A stretch of 21,950 nucleotides of DNA from contig JAZNSB010000002.1 of assembly GCA_045590955.1 (NCBI GenBank), positions 1 through 21,950 on the forward strand. Reading direction: 5' to 3'. Origin of the DNA: JAZNSB01 sp045590955 (GTDB lineage Bacteria > Pseudomonadota > Alphaproteobacteria > RF32 > CAG-239). Of the stretch, positions 1 to 5,791 are shown piece by piece. The translations under genes and the position numbers were made by a program. Positions within the stretch are counted from its first letter, which is position 1; every line of letters begins with the position of its first letter. Under the pieces are notes generated by a model. That model searched no databases, was not told the origin of the DNA, and was given only the letters and a program-made list of their open reading frames with translations.

Positions 1-7
1 ATAAAAT

Positions 8-57
8 CTCCTTTTTCAACATATTTATTTTATATATTCATTTTATTGAATTTGCAA
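8..57 (-). promoter_or_regulatory. Promoter and RBS of a leftward gene beginning just outside the window
   Basis: Read leftward, TTGCAA (52-57), a 17-base spacer and TATAAA (29-34) look like a sigma-70 promoter. A strong Shine-Dalgarno AAAAGGAG (8-15) follows, placed so that a start codon would lie just beyond base 1. The gene itself is not visible. The AT-rich background makes the boxes uncertain; the Shine-Dalgarno sequence is the firmer part. Confidence 0.4.
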
Positions 58-74
58 ATATAATTTTTTATGAT
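46..74 (+). promoter_or_regulatory. Sigma-70-like promoter of the 114-aa gene
   Basis: TTGAAT (46-51), a 17-base spacer and TATGAT (69-74) match the vegetative promoter pattern, with the start codon at 112. It interleaves with the leftward promoter, so the two genes share one short divergent control region. The boxes are seen in the sequence; promoter activity is inferred in a very AT-rich stretch. Confidence 0.4.
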
Positions 75-111
75 AAACATATTGAGAATAAAAACTTTTT
101 AGAGATGACAC

Positions 112-456
112 ATGTTTCAAAAACCTTTTTTTTATAATAAGCAAATTGCAAAAATTGAAAAATATGCCCAGACTTTTCTTGATAAATCTTCTGCCGGAAA
201 AAAGGTTGATAACACTAAAATGATTAAGATGCTTGCTGATATTGAAGATATAAGGGTAAAAAGATTTATTATTTGCTCTTTGGTACTATATGCCGTATCA
301 AAAGAAGAGTTAAATGACAGACAAATTGATATTATATATACACTGGGACAATTTATTGGAATAAGCCAAGATAAAATTGATGACTTTTTTATTTGGGCTG
401 CTCAAGGTTTACAATGGCATTTAGATGGTAACAAAATCATTAATGAAGATTTATAA
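112..456 (+). CDS. Small hypothetical protein, 114 aa, possibly TerB-like helical fold
   Basis: I do not recognise this protein with confidence. It is soluble, with no signal peptide or membrane span, and appears all-helical. Residues 56-100 (a helix, then KEELNDRQIDIIYTLGQFIG, then ISQDKIDDFF) have the look of a TerB-like bundle, in which an acidic turn precedes a helix carrying L-G-x-x-x-G-I-S; that resemblance is weak and is inference. The ATG follows a modest purine-rich stretch (AGAGATGA), and a plausible promoter sits 40-65 bases upstream. The gene converges on the 190-aa gene: the six bases 451-456 (TTATAA) are a palindrome that supplies the stop codon of both genes, leaving no room for a terminator between them. 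Its divergent neighbour to the left is outside the window. Confidence 0.75.
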   Translation: MFQKPFFYNKQIAKIEKYAQTFLDKSSAGKKVDNTKMIKMLADIEDIRVKRFIICSLVLYAVSKEELNDRQIDIIYTLGQFIGISQDKIDDFFIWAAQGLQWHLDGNKIINEDL

Positions 457-1023
457 TTCTTCTTCTGCCTCTTCTTTAATATCTTCCAGAACAGATCTGA
501 TATAACCAATTTTTGGAGCAATCATTTCCATTTCTCTGATTGTTAAATTTCCGTCTGAACGAAAGTGGATTTTTCTTTTATGGTATGAGAGGTAATGCAA
601 ATTTTTTCTATATTCTTCGTCTTTTTTAATTCTATCTATTTCTGCTTTATGAAAGCTTTCTATTTGTTTATCAACACTTGCCACAAGTTTCCACATACGT
701 TGTTTAACATAAAAGAATCTGTCCGGGGTCCATCCTTTGCTTTTTATCCAGCGTTTTAACTTAAAACTTACCGGCAAAGCTTTTTTGTTTTCTTCGTCAT
801 ATAAATTTTTTTCTATAGATGACGGATCAAACTTAACATATTCTGCCCATGCACTTAAAAAACTATGCATTTCATCCAAGCTTATTTGTTCGGCATCTCT
901 GTATTTTCCATCATAAATAATATCTGTCGGAGGAAAAACTGTGCGCCAAAAAAGTAAAAAAACGCAACAAGATATTAAAACAATTAATAAGCCTTTCTTT
1001 TCTTGTGACTCTTTTATTGCCAT
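451..1023 (-). CDS. Hypothetical membrane-anchored protein, 190 aa
   Basis: The family is not recognised. After a short charged N-terminus, residues 11-30 form one strongly hydrophobic span containing Cys-Cys. The remaining ~160 residues are highly charged and helical, with many Lys, Arg and Glu and an acidic C-terminus (EEAEEEL). The topology is either a single-pass inner-membrane protein with a helical soluble domain or, less likely, an uncleaved export signal; there is no lipobox. It is the last gene of the leftward tatD-tcdA-HAD operon: only one base separates the HAD stop from its ATG, and its Shine-Dalgarno (AGGTGG) lies inside the HAD gene, so the two are probably translationally coupled. 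Its 3' end overlaps the convergent 114-aa gene by six bases. Confidence 0.8.
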   Translation of the reverse strand: MAIKESQEKKGLLIVLISCCVFLLFWRTVFPPTDIIYDGKYRDAEQISLDEMHSFLSAWAEYVKFDPSSIEKNLYDEENKKALPVSFKLKRWIKSKGWTPDRFFYVKQRMWKLVASVDKQIESFHKAEIDRIKKDEEYRKNLHYLSYHKRKIHFRSDGNLTIREMEMIAPKIGYIRSVLEDIKEEAEEEL

Positions 1024-1024
1024 T

Positions 1025-1888
1025 CTACCACCTAAATCCGGAAATTATAAAATCTGGTTGTGCACCCAAGTTATTTCCAAGTTCTCTGGTTTTGCTGGCA
1101 TCGGGAATATATCCCTCGCCCAAATAATTAACATGGACGCCTTTTGAAACCAAAATTGATTTTATACCAAACAGTGAAGCGCATTTGATATCTGTTTGTA
1201 TATTATCACCAATAAATACAGTTTTTTCCTTATCAATTTCAATTCCTTCCAGAGCATATTCAAGCATAGAAACCTCAGGTTTTCCAACTGTTATAACCCT
1301 TCCGCCCAAAACGGCATAATGCTGTGCAACGGCCCCGGGGGCTAAAGATATTTTACCGTCTATATGTCTTGATGTATCATTGCCGGCACATACAAAGGCA
1401 ATGTTTAACGCCCTGGCGTGTTCAAGAATGCCGACATAGTTTTCTACCAAATCTTCTTTATTTTTTACAGCATTCATATAAATAAAATCTGCTCTGCCCA
1501 AGTTATCTTCTTGCACATAATCAAGCCCGTCAAACATGTTTATGTTTTCTTTTGAACCCAAAACATAGTATTTTTTACCGAGACAGGCATAAGCTCCACT
1601 TGGATTTTTGAATTTATAATGCAAAATTTCTCCGGCCGTAACAATGTTACTAAAAACACTTAAGGGCACAGATGCTTGTTGCAATTTTTTAATAACATCC
1701 AAAAGTCTGTCAGAAGTGTTGCTTACCAGCACAATTTTTTTGCCATATTTCTTCAAATTTAAAAGAGCATGAACAGCTTCCGGAACAATCTGACTACCAT
1801 CCCATATAACACCATCAAACCCTATAACAAAAAGGTCAAAATCCATTACTTTTTTAGAGATGTTTACAATTGGTGTTATCATTTGCAT
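1025..1888 (-). CDS. HAD superfamily class IIA protein (TIGR01459-like) lacking the nucleophile Asp
   Basis: This is a NagD/PGP-type HAD protein of the group common in Alphaproteobacteria. The hallmark order is present: motif I region at 17-31 (FDLFVIGFDGVIWDG), cap domain in the middle third, motif II Ser56 in VLVSNTS, motif III Lys203 in VGKPE, and motif IV GDNIQTDI with Asp228 and Asp233. In motif I the first Asp of DxD/DxW, which forms the phospho-aspartyl intermediate, is Gly23 (codon GGG); the second acid, Asp25, is present. As read, the protein should not work as a standard HAD phosphatase. The length (287 aa) is normal for the family. The ATG is preceded by AGGA at about 8 bases. It lies 61 bases after tcdA and one base before the 190-aa gene. 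The true substrate is unknown. Confidence 0.85.
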   Translation of the reverse strand: MQMITPIVNISKKVMDFDLFVIGFDGVIWDGSQIVPEAVHALLNLKKYGKKIVLVSNTSDRLLDVIKKLQQASVPLSVFSNIVTAGEILHYKFKNPSGAYACLGKKYYVLGSKENINMFDGLDYVQEDNLGRADFIYMNAVKNKEDLVENYVGILEHARALNIAFVCAGNDTSRHIDGKISLAPGAVAQHYAVLGGRVITVGKPEVSMLEYALEGIEIDKEKTVFIGDNIQTDIKCASLFGIKSILVSKGVHVNYLGEGYIPDASKTRELGNNLGAQPDFIISGFRW

Positions 1889-1904
1889 GGTTGTATCCTA
1901 TTAA

Positions 1905-1930
1905 TGCTAAATTATTCTAGGATTTTAGCA
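1905..1930. repeat. Short inverted repeat between tcdA and the HAD gene
   Basis: TGCTAAA (1905-1911) and TTTAGCA (1924-1930) are perfect inverse copies separated by 12 bases. In the leftward transcript this would form a 7-bp hairpin just upstream of the HAD Shine-Dalgarno. Within it, TAGAAT with TTAAAC 17 bases away could be a weak internal promoter. There is no T-tract, so it is not an intrinsic terminator. Confidence 0.35.
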
Positions 1931-1949
1931 AACTGTGTTTAATTTAGGG

Positions 1950-2702
1950 TTAACATTTATCAGATTTATTAGCAATTTTATCTATGACCCAATTTGCAAT
2001 TGCTAATCCAAAAATGCCGGTGATGGTTGGCAGAGAACCAAGCGAATGTCTGGCTCTACCAAAGCTTAAATCTGCATTTTCTTCAACAAACATGGCACTT
2101 TGGGGCAAAGAGGTTTGTTCTTGCGAATAAATGCACATGATTTTTGAAATATCTATATTTCTTTTACGCAAACGCTTTCTTACAAATTTTGCAAGTCCGC
2201 AGTTTTTGGTATTGCTTAATTTTGATATTTTTATGTCTTCAAATTTTGTTTTTAATGCCGCTCCCATAGAGCTGATGAAAGTGATATTATTTTTTGATAA
2301 AGCTTCTATTAAGCAACATTTTGGATTTAAGGAATCTATGGCATCAACCACAACATCTGCTTTATTTTTCAGAATATCTGCAACATTTTGTTCATTAACA
2401 AAGCAGTCTATAATTTGAACTTTGGCATTGGGGTTTATTTCTAAAACTCTTTGCTTGGCAACTGTTGTTTTCTTTTGGCCGATTGTTGAACTCAGGGCTA
2501 GAATTTGTCTGTTTATGTTGCTTTCTTCAAAACTGTCAAAATCAACTAATACAAAGCTACCAACCCCGCAACGAGCCAATGCCTCTAAAACATATCCGCC
2601 AACCGCTCCAAGTCCTATGATCATAACACAAGAAGAGCATATTGCTTCCATTTTTTCTTCTCCCAAAAGGGCTTGGGTTCTTGCTAGTCTTTTATTTTCC
2701 AA
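1950..2702 (-). CDS. tcdA: tRNA threonylcarbamoyladenosine dehydratase (TcdA/CsdL, ThiF/E1-like)
   Basis: TcdA uses ATP to dehydrate t6A at position 37 of ANN-decoding tRNAs to cyclic t6A in the cytoplasm. The E1-like Rossmann core is clear: GLGAVG at 30-35, the VDFD..EESNINRQ motif at 53-66 for nucleotide and Mg binding, and VVDAIDS at 118-124. The later family signature SSMGAA (144-149) and the conserved YSQE (192-195) also fit TcdA rather than MoeB or ThiF, and no Cys-X-X-Cys zinc pairs are seen. At 250 aa it is slightly shorter than the E. coli protein (268 aa as I recall). The start is TTG: it sits 10 bases after a good AGGAG inside the 3' end of tatD, and the genes overlap by 11 bases, so coupling with tatD is likely. 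The next in-frame ATG (residue 18) would remove part of the N-terminal helix. Confidence 0.92.
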   Translation of the reverse strand: MENKRLARTQALLGEEKMEAICSSCVMIIGLGAVGGYVLEALARCGVGSFVLVDFDSFEESNINRQILALSSTIGQKKTTVAKQRVLEINPNAKVQIIDCFVNEQNVADILKNKADVVVDAIDSLNPKCCLIEALSKNNITFISSMGAALKTKFEDIKISKLSNTKNCGLAKFVRKRLRKRNIDISKIMCIYSQEQTSLPQSAMFVEENADLSFGRARHSLGSLPTITGIFGLAIANWVIDKIANKSDKC

Positions 2703-3426
2703 TTTTTATAAACTCCTGAGAATTTAAATATGTTTGGTTTACAAAATCTTGATAATTTTCTTCTCTTATTTGTGCGATTTGTTCTGCTAAATCTGCCAAC
2801 TGATACGGTTCATAAGCTTGGTATGGTGCATCTGTTTCAAGCATTAGTCTGTCTTTTGGAACAGCCCTTAATGTTTTTTCTTTTTCTCTGTTTCTTAAAA
2901 TGGAATCTGAAAAAGAAACATATCCGCCGCAAGAAATAATTTTTTGCAACATTTGTCTTCTGGCATTATATGAGTGAAAAACAAATTTTTCCAGTAAAAT
3001 GTTCCAGTACTTATCTAACCAAAGCGGGCATCTAACAGCATGAATAAGCATTGGTCTGTTATATTTTTTTGCAATTCTTATATGTTCGGCAAAAAAAGAA
3101 TTTTGCGGTTCTTCGTCTTCATCTCTATATCTGTCCAAACCGGTTTCTCCAACCAGCGCATTTGGATATTTTATGAGCATTTCTTCCAGTTTTTCTGCCC
3201 AAAGAGAACTTGCTTGTTTAACATACCAAGGATGGACCCCAAATGCCGGAACAATGTGTTGCGGATATATTTCATATAAATCGGCAATTTTTTGCCAATC
3301 TGAAACCTCTAAACCGGCACAAATAAATTTGTTCACTCCGAAATCTATGGCTTTTTTTATAACATCTTGCGGAGTTTCGTTCGTAAAGCTTTGTAAGTGG
3401 ATATGTGTATCTGCAAATTTGATCAT
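2692..3426 (-). CDS. TatD family metal-dependent DNase/hydrolase
   Basis: This is a TIM-barrel amidohydrolase-type metalloenzyme of the TatD/YcfH/YjjV group; known members are 3'-5' DNA exonucleases or have an unassigned hydrolase role. Expected metal ligands are visible: HIH (His8, His10) at the N-terminus, Glu94 in VGETGLDRY, His129 in MLIHAVRC, His151 in VFHSYNAR, and Asp199 in LETDAPY. The FGVHPW motif (62-67) is also typical. At 244 aa it is slightly short of the usual ~260. The ATG is preceded by AGGGGA. It is the first gene of a leftward operon with tcdA, the HAD gene and the 190-aa gene. A strong terminator lies just upstream (3471-3525), so transcription should begin in the ~45 bases after it. 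Only a weak candidate (TTGTAA, 16 bases, TAAACT) is visible there. Confidence 0.9.
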   Translation of the reverse strand: MIKFADTHIHLQSFTNETPQDVIKKAIDFGVNKFICAGLEVSDWQKIADLYEIYPQHIVPAFGVHPWYVKQASSLWAEKLEEMLIKYPNALVGETGLDRYRDEDEEPQNSFFAEHIRIAKKYNRPMLIHAVRCPLWLDKYWNILLEKFVFHSYNARRQMLQKIISCGGYVSFSDSILRNREKEKTLRAVPKDRLMLETDAPYQAYEPYQLADLAEQIAQIREENYQDFVNQTYLNSQEFIKIGK

Positions 3427-3470
3427 TTCTTTCCCCTAGAGGAGTTTAAGCTTTTTTATGTTTTTTACAA

Positions 3471-3525
3471 GAAAAAAATCCCTTGGTTTTTGTCTTGACA
3501 AAAAATGACTACTTACCAAGGGATT
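3471..3525 (-). terminator. Rho-independent terminator of the 707-aa gene
   Basis: AATCCCTTGGT (3477-3487) and ACCAAGGGATT (3515-3525) form an 11-bp perfect stem. In the leftward transcript it is followed directly by a run of U (the A-run at 3472-3478). The loop itself holds a second small hairpin (TTTTTGT at 3487-3493 against ACAAAAA at 3498-3504). It lies 33 bases past the stop codon of the 707-aa gene and upstream of tatD. Confidence 0.85.
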
Positions 3526-3528
3526 GAT

Positions 3529-3545
3529 ACCTTCTTGTAGAAGGT
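3529..3545. repeat. Small hairpin next to the terminator
   Basis: ACCTTC (3529-3534), a TTGTA loop and GAAGGT (3540-3545) form a 6-bp stem between the stop of the 707-aa gene and its main terminator. Read rightward it is followed by TTTTATTTAT and could be a weak reverse terminator. Its function is not shown. Confidence 0.4.
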
Positions 3546-3557
3546 TTTATTTATAGA

Positions 3558-5681
3558 TTATATGCCTCTTGTTTGCTTTACCGCAACCTGACTAACTAAT
3601 TTTGCACCTTGTGGAAGTTCTACTGTTGGTGCTGCTTCAGGATAATTTACTCCTGCATTTTCCCTTACGTTAACAGTATCTACTGTAGGGGCATCAGTTT
3701 TAACTTGAGGAGCAACAGGTTTTGCTACAATTCTCGGTTCCGGTTCAATCTCAGGTGCAATGTTTTCTTGTGTTACTGTTCTTGTTGTAGGACCAAACTC
3801 AAATCTGTCTTTAGCTTCAGGACAATCTACATTATCTATTGCCCCACCAACCATTCTGGCGCTTGAAGAACCTACGATACCTTCAACAGAACCATCAGGT
3901 CTTACTTTGTCAAACATCTCTCTGATGGCACCTATTTCTTTATCACTGAAATTTCCAACATCACCACAATGCAAAATTTTATTTAAATCTGCCATTTCAT
4001 CATTAAAGAAATGTCTGGTTGCACCCGGAATTGATAAACCCGTTTTTGGATCTACAACATCTGTCCATGCGGAAAGTCTTTGATATTTGAACAAAGCCTG
4101 TTCTTTTGTTTCTACACCAAGAGCTTCAAGCAAGCCTTTATTTCCTGTCAATATATTTGACATGCGATCCAAATCTTCTTTGGTATATAAATGTCTGAGC
4201 AAATCCCATTGACCTTTTCTGATACCCATATCCGGAGAATATGCATCTTCCCAACCTTGGGCAACAGAGGGCACGTCATCTTGTAAACCTGTGTCAAGGA
4301 AATTAGAATTACCGGTATTTTCAGAATCGCTCGCATCCGATGACAAAACTGCGGCCAGTGCGCTGGCTGCCAAACCTATTGTCAATCCTCTTCTTGCGTT
4401 ACGAACATTTTGTTGGGCCGTTCTTATGTCTTCTTCTTTTCTTGCATTTCTTGCATTTTTTAAATCTTTCTTTGAACAATGCAATTCATATCCATTGGCA
4501 ACATTTGAACCGGCTATTCTTGCAACTCTGGTAACTATGGGTGCGGTTACCGCTCCGGCAGGTCCGGCTAAACCGATTAAACCTGCGGCAAGAACATTAA
4601 ATCCAGTGCCGATTGCTGCCTTGTTTTTATATTTTCTTTCTGCTTTTTTCTTTTTCCATGCCTGTTTTACGGACACCCAAAATCCCATTTTCTTTTCTTT
4701 TTTTCTCAGTCTTGAGGCTTCATCTAATACGGGGGCAACCCATGATGTTACGGTTGCATATCCCATGTATGCCAAAGCAATGGTAATTGCTACCGGAGCT
4801 ACTGCAGCCGCACCGGCTGTGGCAGCCGCACCGGCTGTGGCAGCCACACCGGCTGTGGCAGTCGCACCTGCTGTGAGAGCAGTGGCGACAGTTACACCTG
4901 CCGTGCCAAGCAAATTTAATCCTACTTGCCATTTGTTTTGAGCCAATTCTGTTGCAACATTGTGAGCAATTTCGTATCTCTCACCATATAATGCTTTGCA
5001 CTTATTGTATAAATCTTTAAGTTTTCCGGACAATCCTTGAACAGCCTGATTGTTTGGAAATTTTTTCTTAAGCGCTTCAAGTTTTGCATAGCCTGTTCCG
5101 GTTACGTGGGCACAAGGCAAAAGGGTGCTTTGCGCACTAAATCTGATGGATGTATCTGTTCTAAGCGCCTCAGGAGTTTTTTCTCCTTCTTTTAATGCGC
5201 TGAACATTGTAAGTAAGTTACTTCTATATGTATCCAAAAACGCTTGTTTTCTGTCTTCGGGAGTTTCATATGTTTTGGTAATACATGATATTTTAGCTTG
5301 TAAAGAAGCTGCAGATTTCATCCTTTCAATATATGGCTGAGCTTGTTCTTTATCCATCTCTTTGCCATTTTCATCGGTGAGCACAACCTTTGCTAAAACT
5401 TTTTGAACCTCAGTACTGTCTCTTCTTTGCAGGCTCAAAATATCTGCATTGGCGTTAAGTGTTTCTTCAGAAACATTTGTATCCTCTGTCTCTGTATTTG
5501 CCTCAGCAAGCACCTGCGTTGCTTCAGGATATATAAGCGGTATGGCAAGTTCAATATATTTAAGCAACTCATCACCCCTCAGATGTTGTTTTACAACCTC
5601 CAGCGCTTCTTTTGCATCTGCAACAGAACATTTTCTACTATCCAAAAGTTCTTTAGCTCTTTCAATGCTCATTGTACTCAT
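3558..5681 (-). CDS. Large orphan protein, 707 aa, with Gly/Ala-rich hydrophobic blocks
   Basis: The family is not recognised. Layout: residues 1-50 helical; 55-80 acidic, Thr/Asn/Glu-rich linker; 85-250 helical and charged; 253-317 a long Ala/Gly/Thr-rich hydrophobic block containing four six-residue repeats (270-293); 324-354 very basic (many Lys/Arg); 356-391 a second Gly/Ala hydrophobic block; 432-447 a third; 480-605 a soluble domain; 630-707 a Pro/Glu/Val-rich tail. There is no N-terminal signal peptide. Hydrophobic blocks of small residues flanked by basic segments suggest membrane insertion or a glycine-zipper-like assembly; this is inference, as is the idea that it could be exported or an effector. 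The ATG follows a near-ideal AAGGAG. The gene is monocistronic, with its own promoter (5723-5751) and terminator (3471-3525), and is somewhat richer in G+C than its neighbours. Confidence 0.88.
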   Translation of the reverse strand: MSTMSIERAKELLDSRKCSVADAKEALEVVKQHLRGDELLKYIELAIPLIYPEATQVLAEANTETEDTNVSEETLNANADILSLQRRDSTEVQKVLAKVVLTDENGKEMDKEQAQPYIERMKSAASLQAKISCITKTYETPEDRKQAFLDTYRSNLLTMFSALKEGEKTPEALRTDTSIRFSAQSTLLPCAHVTGTGYAKLEALKKKFPNNQAVQGLSGKLKDLYNKCKALYGERYEIAHNVATELAQNKWQVGLNLLGTAGVTVATALTAGATATAGVAATAGAAATAGAAAVAPVAITIALAYMGYATVTSWVAPVLDEASRLRKKEKKMGFWVSVKQAWKKKKAERKYKNKAAIGTGFNVLAAGLIGLAGPAGAVTAPIVTRVARIAGSNVANGYELHCSKKDLKNARNARKEEDIRTAQQNVRNARRGLTIGLAASALAAVLSSDASDSENTGNSNFLDTGLQDDVPSVAQGWEDAYSPDMGIRKGQWDLLRHLYTKEDLDRMSNILTGNKGLLEALGVETKEQALFKYQRLSAWTDVVDPKTGLSIPGATRHFFNDEMADLNKILHCGDVGNFSDKEIGAIREMFDKVRPDGSVEGIVGSSSARMVGGAIDNVDCPEAKDRFEFGPTTRTVTQENIAPEIEPEPRIVAKPVAPQVKTDAPTVDTVNVRENAGVNYPEAAPTVELPQGAKLVSQVAVKQTRGI
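4804..4875 (-). repeat. Four tandem 18-bp repeats inside the 707-aa gene
   Basis: Units at 4804-4821, 4822-4839, 4840-4857 and 4858-4875. The first two are identical (GCAGCCGCACCGGCTGTG on the + strand), the third differs by one base and the fourth by two. Being a multiple of three they keep frame and encode TAGAAA, TAGAAA, TAGVAA and TAGATA. The block is unusually GC-rich for this window. It is a coding microrepeat, not a mobile element. Confidence 0.9.
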
Positions 5682-5722
5682 ATGAATCTCCTTTTTTTTA
5701 CCGCATTACCAAATGTTGACGG

Positions 5723-5751
5723 ATTATATCATAAAAAAAGGGGCTTTTCAA
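5723..5751 (-). promoter_or_regulatory. Promoter of the 707-aa gene, overlapping the ileS terminator
   Basis: On the leftward strand TTGAAA (5746-5751), exactly 17 bases, then TATAAT (5723-5728): a near-consensus sigma-70 promoter. Its -35 box lies in the loop of the ileS terminator hairpin, and its -10 box lies immediately past the T-run. The predicted transcript would start near 5716, giving a leader of about 35 bases that includes the AAGGAG ribosome site. Confidence 0.7.
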
Positions 5752-5761
5752 CCCCTTTTTT
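5733..5761 (-). terminator. Rho-independent terminator after ileS (symmetric)
   Basis: AAAAAAGGGG (5734-5743) pairs with CCCCTTTTTT (5752-5761) around an 8-base loop. Read leftward, the hairpin ends in a run of seven T about 30 bases after the ileS stop. Because the stem is flanked by A and T runs it would also work rightward. Confidence 0.85.
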
Positions 5762-5791
5762 GTCAAAATTTGTGATTTTTGGAAATTTTTG

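Noticed and set aside
4804..4875. Regular repeats that could suggest a CRISPR-like array
   Set aside because: The units are directly adjacent with no spacers, are in frame and encode a hexapeptide; this is a coding tandem repeat.
4291..4941. Open rightward frame of 216 codons, Ala-rich, antisense to the 707-aa gene
   Set aside because: Its composition comes from the GC-rich repeats on the opposite strand. It has no ribosome site, and the leftward gene has a promoter, ribosome site and terminator.
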